The notes below the pieces were generated by a model. That model had not been told where the DNA came from. It did no database searches and saw only the letters and a list, made by a program, of their open reading frames with translations. A program made the translations under genes and the position numbers. From NCBI GenBank assembly GCA_903953065.1, contig CAJBIG010000066.1, forward strand, positions 1-8,207: 8,207 bases of DNA, in the 5' to 3' direction. Positions 1-5,834 of this stretch are shown piece by piece. Source of the DNA: an uncultured Solirubrobacterales bacterium (GTDB lineage: Bacteria; Actinomycetota; Thermoleophilia; Solirubrobacterales; Solirubrobacteraceae). Position 1 is the first letter of the stretch; the number at the start of each line of letters is the position of its first letter.

Positions 1-1
1 C

Positions 2-1366
2 ACGCGTTCGCTAACGGCGGCCGAGTTTGGTTACGCCGAGACGCTGCTGACGCTGGTGATTCTCACCAGCATTCTGCTGCGCGCCGGCCTTGGCGAGGCC
101 TTCATCCGCCACTGGCACGATGCCGGTGGCGACGACGCTCGCCGCCACCTTGTGCGGACGACGAGCGGCTTTGTGCTGATCAGCTCGACGGTCGCACTGG
201 TAGCCGGCATCCTGCTCGCCGAGCCGCTCTCCGAGCTCGTGCTTGGAACTTCTGACGCGACGCTGATGTCGGCCGGGGTCTTCGGGATCTGGGCCTTCAC
301 GAACCTCGAGATGGCCTACGCGCTGCTGAGGATCAGTGCGCGACGCCGCGCCTATCTGATCGCCTCGTCGGTAAATGTGATCCTGACCGTGGGTCTAACC
401 GTCACGCTCGTCGTCTTCTTGGACGAGGGCGCGCGCGGCTACGTGCTCGGCAACTACGTCGCCTCGGCGGCAGTGCTGGTTGGCCTTTGGATCTTTGTGC
501 TGCGCGAGCACGTCGGCATTCCGCGCGGGCCGCTGCTGCTGGGTCCTCTGCTCCGCTACGGAGCGCCAACAATCCCTGCCGATGCCGCCGTCTTCTTGCT
601 CAACGTGATCGACCGCGCCTACCTGCTGCGCGCCGACAGCCCAACCGCCGCCGGCCTCTACTCGGTGGCCGTGAAGCTGGCGACGGCGGTGATCATCCTC
701 GTCCGCGCCTTCCAGATGGCATGGCCGCCGCTCGCCTACTCGATCGCCGACGACCAGCGCGCGCAGGAGGTTTACGCTCGCGTGACGACCGCTTACATGG
801 TCGTCAGCTCGCTGCTCGTGGCGGGTTTCACGCTGCTTGGCGCTTGGCTGGTGCGACTGTTGACAGCCCCCGACTTCTTCGCCGCCAAAGACGCGCTGCC
901 TTGGCTGGCGCTCGGATGGGCGCTCTATGGCCTCTACCTCGTTTTGGTCACGATCGCCGGGCGCGCCAAGGTGACGGTCCGCACCTTGCCGTCGGCCGCC
1001 GCCGGTTTGGTCGTCAACGTCGGCCTGCTGATCTGGCTGGTGCCACCGCTTGGCGTAGTCGGCGCGGCGATCTCGCTCTGCGTCGCCTACGTCGCGATGC
1101 TCGTGGTGCTCTTCCTGCTCACGCGCAAGGTGTTCGCGGTGCCGTTCGAGTGGGCGAAGCTTGTGCCGCTCGTCGCCGTAATCGCTCTCTTCAGCGTCGC
1201 CGGGGACATTCTGATCCCCAACGAGGGCCCGGCCGCATTCGTCGGGCGCACGCTCGTGCTGCTGGCGATGGCACCGGCGCTGGTTGCGCTGCGTGTGGTG
1301 ACGGTCGGCGAGCTGAAGGTCCTTCGAGATGCGATTCGCCAGAGCCGGGAGGCCCGGGCCGGATGA
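2..1366 (+). CDS. Wzx-type polysaccharide flippase (lipopolysaccharide biosynthesis protein), 5' truncated
   Basis: Probable inner-membrane flippase of the MOP/MATE-like polysaccharide transport superfamily, which moves undecaprenyl-diphosphate-linked sugar units from the cytoplasmic to the outer face. The frame is open from base 2, giving 454 visible residues and a TGA stop at 1364-1366; the family is usually about 450-500 residues, so only a short N-terminal piece should be missing. The first visible residues (LTAAEFGYAETLLTL) look like the loop and helix following TM1 of such flippases, so the GTG at 56 is an internal codon and not the start. About twelve hydrophobic segments follow, with the familiar central stretch RYGAPTIPADAAVFLLNVIDR and a short basic C-terminal tail. 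The stop overlaps the next start as ATGA, which suggests translational coupling. The family is confident; the transported glycan cannot be told. Confidence 0.88.
   Translation, partial: TRSLTAAEFGYAETLLTLVILTSILLRAGLGEAFIRHWHDAGGDDARRHLVRTTSGFVLISSTVALVAGILLAEPLSELVLGTSDATLMSAGVFGIWAFTNLEMAYALLRISARRRAYLIASSVNVILTVGLTVTLVVFLDEGARGYVLGNYVASAAVLVGLWIFVLREHVGIPRGPLLLGPLLRYGAPTIPADAAVFLLNVIDRAYLLRADSPTAAGLYSVAVKLATAVIILVRAFQMAWPPLAYSIADDQRAQEVYARVTTAYMVVSSLLVAGFTLLGAWLVRLLTAPDFFAAKDALPWLALGWALYGLYLVLVTIAGRAKVTVRTLPSAAAGLVVNVGLLIWLVPPLGVVGAAISLCVAYVAMLVVLFLLTRKVFAVPFEWAKLVPLVAVIALFSVAGDILIPNEGPAAFVGRTLVLLAMAPALVALRVVTVGELKVLRDAIRQSREARAG
1347..1352 (+). promoter_or_regulatory. Shine-Dalgarno site for the small membrane protein gene
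   Basis: GGGAGG lies inside the last codons of the flippase gene, 10 bases before the ATG at 1363. It supports that ATG as the start and fits coupled translation from the flippase message. Confidence 0.5.
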
Positions 1367-1959
1367 GTATCGCCGAGCAGATCGCGGTCGTCCTCGGCGT
1401 CGTCCTGCTCGTGAACATGATGCCCGTCTTCGGTCCGCCGACATGGGCGGTTCTCGTCTTCTTCAACTTCGAATACGACCTCCCGCTCCCGGTTCTCGTG
1501 CTTGCCGGCGCGGCCGCTTCCGCGGTGGGGCGCCTCGTGCTGGCGTCGGTGTTCCGGCAGATCGGCTATCGCTTGCCTCGCCGCAGGCGTACCGACCTTG
1601 AGGCGATCGGGGCGACCTTGACGGAAGCACCGCGCGGCCGCTGGGGGCTCCTGCTCCTGTTTCTGATCTCGCCGCTGCCTTCAACGCAGCTTTTCGAGGC
1701 TGCCGGCTTGACGCCACAGATTCGGCTGCTTCCAATCACGGGAGCCTTCTTCTGCGGCCGTCTTGTCACTTATTCGATCTACGTTGCCGGCTCGTCCGCA
1801 GCGGCGTCAACGCTGCGCTCACTGGTCGACGAGGGCTTCGCGTCGCCTTGGGCGGTAGCGCTGCAGCTTCTGCTGCTCGGCCTGCTGATCGCTTTCGTGC
1901 TCACGCCCTGGGCGAAGATCCTCGGCTACGAGCCCCGCCGAGACGACTCGGCGCGCTAG
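1363..1959 (+). CDS. Small multi-spanning membrane protein, VTT/DedA-like (tentative)
   Basis: A 198-residue hydrophobic protein of unproven function. The start is the ATG overlapping the flippase stop, with a Shine-Dalgarno site 10 bases upstream. The open frame extends much further upstream, but that part is a shadow of the flippase gene. Visible layout: an N-terminal hydrophobic segment (about residues 5-35) with a Pro-rich re-entrant-like stretch PVFGPPTWAVLVFF; a small-residue helix (LVLAGAAASAVGRLVLA); a basic loop (RLPRRRR); a second Pro-containing hairpin (LISPLPSTQLFEAAGL); and two more helices before a charged tail. Two proline-broken hairpins, each followed by a Gly/Ala-rich helix, recall the VTT/DedA/TVP38 fold, but the acidic residue usual in the DedA PGE-type motif is not obvious. 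Some DedA proteins recycle undecaprenyl phosphate, which would suit a neighbour of a flippase. The VTT assignment is inference; membrane location is secure. Confidence 0.7.
   Translation: MSIAEQIAVVLGVVLLVNMMPVFGPPTWAVLVFFNFEYDLPLPVLVLAGAAASAVGRLVLASVFRQIGYRLPRRRRTDLEAIGATLTEAPRGRWGLLLLFLISPLPSTQLFEAAGLTPQIRLLPITGAFFCGRLVTYSIYVAGSSAAASTLRSLVDEGFASPWAVALQLLLLGLLIAFVLTPWAKILGYEPRRDDSAR
1956..1959. other. Shared CTAG: convergent stop codons overlap
   Basis: The palindrome CTAG supplies the TAG stop of the plus-strand membrane protein gene (1957-1959) and, read on the other strand, the TAG stop of the minus-strand glycosyltransferase gene (1958-1956). The convergent genes therefore have no intergenic space, and any terminator for either one must lie inside the other's coding sequence. 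I saw no clear hairpin with a T-run on either side. Confidence 0.85.
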
Positions 1960-2897
1960 AGCCTGCGGCCGCCGCGGTTGTAGTCGAGTGCGGCTTCGCG
2001 AAGTCCTTCGCCCTGATCAGGGTGGAGCGATGCCCGCGCGTGGGCGCGGTAGCGGGCGGCGTTGTGGCCGGGAAGCACAGTCGCCGCGATCGCGCGCAGT
2101 GAATAGGTCCAAGCCGTCAGCCAGCGGACAAGCGCTGCTGAGACCCGCGAGTGGTGCTTGCGCATGTAGCGGTCGCGGTTGCGGGAGAGCTCAACGATCC
2201 GCTTCTCCGGCAGCGCGCCGGTAGAGAGCTGCTCGTGGTGAATTGCCCGCGCGCTTGGCACGTAGAGCGTCTGCCAGCCCTCATCGGCGAGCCGCTTGCA
2301 GAAGTCCACTTCATCGGAGTAGACGAAGAACTGCGGGTCGAGCCAGCCGATCTGACTGCCGGCCTCGCGCCGCACCAGCATCGCGGCGCTCTGCGCCCAG
2401 TCGACCGGCTTCGTAATCTCACCGGTGCTTTGAACGGTGGTCCAGTGGTGGATGAAGAGCGCCGATGCGAGCGCCGTCAGCGGCCCGGGGAATCTCCACG
2501 CGCTCGGCTGCGCCTGGCCGTCAGGGTTGAGCAGCTTCGCTCCCGCCGCTGCCGCCTGAGGGTTGTCCTCAAGCGCGGCGTAGAGCGCCTGCGTAGCGCC
2601 GGGCTGAAGTTCGGTGTCCTCGTTGCAGAGCAGCGCGTAACGGCCACTCGCGCGTTCCAGAAGCATCGAGTCGTTTTCGGCTTTGCCGGCCCGCTGTTCC
2701 AGCACGACGAGGTCGTCGACGACCGGGTGGTCGCGAGCGGCGCCGGCCGAACCGTCGGTCGAAGAGTTGTCGAGAACGAGGACTTCCGTCGTGATTTTAA
2801 GCGCCGCTTGCTCGCGGCCGATCGCATCGAGCGCGCGCAGCAGCATCTCCCGCTGCTGGGTGTTGACGACGCAATAACTGAGATCGACTTCGGCCAC
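1956..2897 (-). CDS. Family 2 glycosyltransferase (rhamnosyltransferase/WbbL-like group)
   Basis: A 313-residue, probably cytoplasmic or membrane-associated GT-A fold transferase that adds a sugar from a nucleotide-sugar donor to the growing lipid-linked glycan. It starts at a GTG (2897-2895) and ends in the shared CTAG. Visible marks: N-terminal strand DLSYCVVNTQQREMLLRALD; the nucleotide-binding strand VLVLDNSSTDGS (residues 39-50); a DxD-equivalent NEDTE (92-96) after RYALL; the acceptor-side acidic motif SDEVDFCKRL (194-203); and HHEQLSTG (220-227), typical of the COG1216 group. Length is normal for that group, with an amphipathic C-terminal region of about 70 residues and no clear membrane helix. 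It is the only gene of the locus on the minus strand, packed tightly on both sides. No Shine-Dalgarno site is visible. The sugar transferred cannot be deduced. Confidence 0.88.
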   Translation of the reverse strand: MAEVDLSYCVVNTQQREMLLRALDAIGREQAALKITTEVLVLDNSSTDGSAGAARDHPVVDDLVVLEQRAGKAENDSMLLERASGRYALLCNEDTELQPGATQALYAALEDNPQAAAAGAKLLNPDGQAQPSAWRFPGPLTALASALFIHHWTTVQSTGEITKPVDWAQSAAMLVRREAGSQIGWLDPQFFVYSDEVDFCKRLADEGWQTLYVPSARAIHHEQLSTGALPEKRIVELSRNRDRYMRKHHSRVSAALVRWLTAWTYSLRAIAATVLPGHNAARYRAHARASLHPDQGEGLREAALDYNRGGRRL

Positions 2898-2917
2898 AAC
2901 TCGTATTGTGCTGCTCA
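2898..2917. promoter_or_regulatory. 20-bp divergent intergenic region, possible back-to-back promoters for leaderless mRNAs
   Basis: Only 20 bases separate the GTG of the minus-strand GT2 gene and the GTG of the plus-strand GT4 gene, and neither side shows a Shine-Dalgarno site. On the plus strand TATTGT (2904-2909) fits the actinobacterial TANNNT -10 pattern and ends 8 bases before the GTG at 2918. On the minus strand CACAAT (2910-2905), using the same base pairs, ends 7 bases before the GTG at 2897. Both spacings suit transcripts beginning at the start codon. No good -35 element is seen on either side, so this is a weak call. Confidence 0.35.
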
Positions 2918-4027
2918 GTGCGTATTCACGTCGTCGACCCTCCGGCTTACACGCCTCCGTACGACCGTGCGCTTTGCGCGGCGCTGGCGCGCGGGGGCGC
3001 TGAGGTAACGCTCTGCAGCGGTCCGTTCAGCTACGGCGATGTCGCTCCCGCCGACGGTTATCGCGTTGACCAGTGCTTCGGAGGGAACCTCCGCGGCCGT
3101 CCCGGCTCGAAGCTGCGCTCTGCTTCTCGTCTGGCGGCAGAGGTTCCCGAGATGTTGCGCTACCGCCGCACAGCGCGCCGCGCCGAGGTCGTTCACTTTC
3201 AGTGGCTGCCGCTGCCGCAGATCGGCGCCTCTCTACTTCCAAGCGATCGCCCGCTCGTGATCACAGCCCATGACGTTGTCCCTCGAGAGCCGCGCCCCGG
3301 CCAGATTGCGGGCCTGCGCCGCGCATACTCTCGCGCCGACGCGGTCGTCGTCCACAGCGAGGACGGCAGCGAGCGGCTGCAGCGCGAACTCGGCGTGCCA
3401 GCCGAGCGCTGCCATGTAATCCCGCACGGAACGTTCACGCACCTCGCCGAGATCGAGAATCGTGCGCCGCTGCCGCCGCATCTGGCCGAGGTCGAAGGGC
3501 CGGTCGTTCTCTGCTTCGGCCTGATGCGCCCTTACAAGGGCCTCGATGTGGCGATTGAGGCGTGGCGCGGGATAGAGAATGCCGAGCTTTGGATCGTCGG
3601 CATGCCGCGGATGGATACGGCGGCGCTAAAGAGCTCGGCACCGAGCAACGTTCGTTTTGTTGAACGTTTCATCGACGATCGCGAGATTCCCGCATTCTTC
3701 GAGCGGGCCGATCTGGCGCTGCTGCCTTACCGCGAGATCGACCACTCCGGCGTCTGTTTCACGGCGCTCGCTTTTGGGACTCCGATGCTGCTCAGTGACG
3801 TCGGTGGCTTCCCCGAAATCGCCGCAGCCGGCGCAGCCGAACTGGTTCCCAGCGGTGACGCGGCCGCGTTGCGCAGCGCGCTCCAGCGGCTGCTCGCCGA
3901 TCACGACGCCCGTCGGCAGCTGGCGCAGGGCGCCGTCGCCGCCGCGAGCGATCTCTACGACTGGGATCGCGTTGCAGCGCTCCACCTTGAGCTCTACTCG
4001 AAGCTGCTCGGCGGTGGTGCCCGGTGA
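2918..4027 (+). CDS. GT4-type (GT-B fold) glycosyltransferase
   Basis: A 369-residue retaining-type transferase expected to add a sugar to the lipid-linked repeat unit at the cytoplasmic membrane face. I place the start at the GTG of 2918, giving MRIHVVDPPAYTPPYDRALC. A TTG at 2906 is in frame but would add only CCS-type residues not expected in the family. The N-terminal Rossmann domain runs to about residue 180, with the acceptor-side VVHFQWLPLP (91-100) and ITAHDVVP (115-122). The C-terminal donor domain has CFGLMRPYKG (199-208), with the Arg/Lys pair that binds donor phosphates, then ALLPYREIDHSGVCFTALAFGTP (267-289). The second Glu of the classical E-x7-E motif appears to be Ala here, as in some members of the family with an SGV motif. 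The stop overlaps the next start as GTGA, so the two are probably translated together. Confidence 0.88.
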   Translation: MRIHVVDPPAYTPPYDRALCAALARGGAEVTLCSGPFSYGDVAPADGYRVDQCFGGNLRGRPGSKLRSASRLAAEVPEMLRYRRTARRAEVVHFQWLPLPQIGASLLPSDRPLVITAHDVVPREPRPGQIAGLRRAYSRADAVVVHSEDGSERLQRELGVPAERCHVIPHGTFTHLAEIENRAPLPPHLAEVEGPVVLCFGLMRPYKGLDVAIEAWRGIENAELWIVGMPRMDTAALKSSAPSNVRFVERFIDDREIPAFFERADLALLPYREIDHSGVCFTALAFGTPMLLSDVGGFPEIAAAGAAELVPSGDAAALRSALQRLLADHDARRQLAQGAVAAASDLYDWDRVAALHLELYSKLLGGGAR

Positions 4028-5169
4028 TCGTCGTCGAAGTGATCTTCTGGATCTCTTTGGGACTGCTCGTCTTCGCTCAGCTCGGCTACCCGCTGCTGCT
4101 TGGCGTCTGGGCCAAGCTAAGCCGGCGCGGCGGCCGGCAGCACCAGTCGATCATCGCTGGCGATGAGCCGTTCGTGACGCTCGTGATCGCCGCCCACAGA
4201 GAGCAGTCGGTGATCGCCGCTCGCGTCGCCAACGCGCGCCAGCTCGACTGGCCGGCCGAACGGCTTGAAGTGATCGTCGCCTGCGACGGCTCTCCAGATG
4301 AAACAGCCGCAGAGGCTCGAAGCGCCGGCGCCGATGTCGTTCTCGAGCTTGAGTGGGGAGGGAAGGTGCGCGCTCAGGACGCAGCCGTAGCGGCCGCCGA
4401 CCCACGCTCGACCGTGATTGCCTTCTCCGACGCCAACGCCAGCTGGGAGGCGGGCGCTCTGCGCGTCTTGGTCGGCGAGCTCGAGCTCGAAGGGGTTGGC
4501 TATGTCTGCGGCCAGGTCCGCTTCAGTGGCGAGGACGGCGCGACCAATCAGGAGGGGCTCTACTGGCGCTTTGAGATGTGGCAGCGAGCGCGTGAATCGC
4601 AGCTCTGCTCCGTGACCGGCGGCAACGGTGCGATATACGCCGTGCGGCGAGCCGATTACATCGAAGTGGATCCCGTGATGGGCCACGACCTCAGCTTTCC
4701 TTTCAACTTCGTCAAGCGCGGCCACCGCGCGCTCTATGCCCCCGGCGCCCGCGCCAGCGAGAAGATGGTGCCGACGGTCGAAGGCGAGTTCACACGCAAG
4801 CGCAGGATGATGAGCCACGCATGGCCAATCGTCTTGCGCGGCGGGCTGCTCTCACCGCGCGGCTATCCGCCGTCCTACGCCGTGATGGTCTACTGCCACC
4901 GCGGGCTGCGCTACGCAACGCCGACGCTCCACATCCTCACCTTCGTCACCAATTTGATTCTGATTGGGCAGGGGACCGTCTACCTCGTAACGCTGGCGCT
5001 GCAGCTGCTGCTGCTGCTCGCGGCGCTGCTCGGAGCGGTGGTTTCCTTCAAACCACTTTTGATCGCGCGCTACTACGTCCTCACTACCGCGTCGATCGGC
5101 GCCGGCCTGTGGGATTACCTGCGCCACGGCACGCCGGCCGGCTGGGCGCCACCGGAGGGAACGCGCTGA
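4024..5169 (+). CDS. Membrane-anchored family 2 glycosyltransferase (COG1215-like)
   Basis: A 381-residue inner-membrane transferase with its catalytic domain in the cytoplasm. The GTG start at 4024 overlaps the upstream stop (GTGA). One N-terminal helix (about 4-29) is followed by a GT-A domain: VTLVIAAHRE (51-60), CDGSPD (87-92), the donor/metal motif SDAN (135-138), TGGNGAIYAVRR (198-209) and the likely catalytic-base region GHDLSFPF (220-227). About three C-terminal hydrophobic segments lie between residues 302 and 365. The QxxRW motif of processive synthases such as cellulose or hyaluronan synthase is absent; EFTRKRRMM (255-263) occupies the equivalent place. This argues for a transferase adding one or few sugars. 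Its stop shares one base with the next start (TGATG), so it belongs to the same operon as the GT4 and sugar-phosphate transferase genes. Substrate unknown. Confidence 0.87.
   Translation: MIVVEVIFWISLGLLVFAQLGYPLLLGVWAKLSRRGGRQHQSIIAGDEPFVTLVIAAHREQSVIAARVANARQLDWPAERLEVIVACDGSPDETAAEARSAGADVVLELEWGGKVRAQDAAVAAADPRSTVIAFSDANASWEAGALRVLVGELELEGVGYVCGQVRFSGEDGATNQEGLYWRFEMWQRARESQLCSVTGGNGAIYAVRRADYIEVDPVMGHDLSFPFNFVKRGHRALYAPGARASEKMVPTVEGEFTRKRRMMSHAWPIVLRGGLLSPRGYPPSYAVMVYCHRGLRYATPTLHILTFVTNLILIGQGTVYLVTLALQLLLLLAALLGAVVSFKPLLIARYYVLTTASIGAGLWDYLRHGTPAGWAPPEGTR
5154..5159 (+). promoter_or_regulatory. Shine-Dalgarno site for the sugar transferase gene
   Basis: GGAGGG sits 9 bases before the ATG at 5169, within the end of the preceding glycosyltransferase gene. 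It decides the start of the sugar transferase: the open frame extends upstream to 4821, but only as a shadow of the previous gene. Confidence 0.6.
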
Positions 5170-5771
5170 TGCTGCGCCGTCTCTTCGATTTCGCCGCCGC
5201 CGCCGCCGCCCTGGTGGTCACTTCGCCGTTGCTGCTGCTCGCGCTGATCGCCGTACCACTCGAGTCGCGCGGCTCGCCGATTTTCCGCCAGCGCCGCGTT
5301 GGCCTTGACGGCCGCGAGTTCGAAGTGATCAAGCTTCGAACGATGGTCAGCGGAGCCGAAAGTCTTGGCGCCGGTCTGGCCGTCGCCGAAAACGATGACC
5401 GGATCACGCGGCTGGGCGCGCTGCTGCGACGGACTTCGGTCGATGAGCTGCCGAACCTGATCAACGTGCTGCGCGGCGAGATGTCGATCATCGGCCCACG
5501 GCCAACAGTTGCCTCGCAGGTTGAGCAGTACACGCCGCGCCAGCTCGGCCGGTTAGCCATTCGCCCCGGCATAACAGGTTGGGCGCAGGTCAACGGCCGC
5601 GCCGGGCTGCCTTGGGACGAGCGCATCGAGCTAGACCTCTGGTACATCGAAAACCGCTCCTGGAAGCTCGATCGCCAGATCCTGCGTCGCAGCTTCAGCA
5701 CCGTCTTTGGCGGCGACGACCTCTACCGCGAGGACGGCCCGGCATGGACCGAGCGCGGCGAGGATGAGTGA
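5169..5771 (+). CDS. Undecaprenyl-phosphate sugar-1-phosphate transferase (bacterial sugar transferase family)
   Basis: The likely initiating enzyme of the polysaccharide pathway. It transfers a sugar-1-phosphate from a UDP-sugar to undecaprenyl phosphate at the inner membrane. At 200 residues it is the minimal, PglC-like monotopic form without the extra membrane and CoA-binding-like domains of WbaP/WcaJ-type enzymes. Visible: a membrane-dipping N-terminal helix (about 5-30) broken at SP (19-20), as expected for the re-entrant helix; FRQRRVGLDGREFEVIKLRTM (39-59); the catalytic Asp-Glu pair D92-E93 in RRTSVDELPNLINVLRGEMS; IIGPRP (107-112); and RPGITGWAQVNGR (132-144), followed by the DLWYIENRSW segment. 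All family landmarks are intact. The start is set by a Shine-Dalgarno site and by the TGATG junction with the upstream glycosyltransferase. The first sugar cannot be told. It is the last gene of the polysaccharide block. Confidence 0.93.
   Translation: MLRRLFDFAAAAAALVVTSPLLLLALIAVPLESRGSPIFRQRRVGLDGREFEVIKLRTMVSGAESLGAGLAVAENDDRITRLGALLRRTSVDELPNLINVLRGEMSIIGPRPTVASQVEQYTPRQLGRLAIRPGITGWAQVNGRAGLPWDERIELDLWYIENRSWKLDRQILRRSFSTVFGGDDLYREDGPAWTERGEDE
5193..5210 (+). repeat. (GCC)6 trinucleotide run encoding Ala6
   Basis: Six perfect GCC codons give residues A9-A14 in the membrane helix of the sugar transferase. Gain or loss of whole units by slippage would change helix length without a frameshift. 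Confidence 0.8.
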
Positions 5772-5834
5772 CGCCATCGCGCTGCTTGCGGTAGCTTTTA
5801 ACTACTGTCGCAGGACGTCCGAAGGAGCAGCAAA
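5772..5834 (+). promoter_or_regulatory. Intergenic region with possible promoter and Shine-Dalgarno site for the SDR gene
   Basis: A 63-bp gap. AAGGAG (5822-5827) lies 7 bases before the ATG at 5835 and is a good Shine-Dalgarno site that fixes the SDR start. Upstream is a locally AT-rich patch, TTTTAACTACTGT (5796-5808), in which TACTGT fits the TANNNT -10 pattern. TTGCGG (5786-5791) is too close to it (11 bp) to be a proper -35. No terminator hairpin for the preceding operon is evident. The ribosome site is solid; the promoter is a guess. Confidence 0.45.

Noticed and set aside
487..1362. Long upstream extension of the small membrane protein frame
   Set aside because: The extension is Arg/Ala-rich shadow sequence within the flippase gene; the real start is the ATG at 1363, with a Shine-Dalgarno site and ATGA overlap.
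395..1444. 349-codon minus-strand open frame opposite the flippase gene
   Set aside because: Its product is rich in Arg, Gln, His and Asp with no recognisable domain, as expected for the antisense shadow of a high-GC membrane protein gene; the plus strand encodes a clear flippase.
2151..3008. 285-codon plus-strand open frame opposite the minus-strand GT2 gene
   Set aside because: No domain is recognisable and it overlaps both a motif-complete GT2 and the start of the GT4 gene; it is the antisense shadow of the GT2 gene.
4117..4818. 233-codon minus-strand open frame within the membrane GT2 gene
   Set aside because: It is an antisense shadow with no motifs; the plus-strand frame carries all GT2 landmarks.
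4821..5168. Upstream extension of the sugar transferase frame
   Set aside because: Its composition is shadow-like and it overlaps the C-terminal membrane helices of the previous gene; the family N-terminus begins at the ATG of 5169.
5084..5701. 205-codon minus-strand open frame opposite the sugar transferase gene
   Set aside because: Ser/Arg-rich shadow with no domain; the plus strand has an intact sugar transferase with its catalytic Asp-Glu pair.
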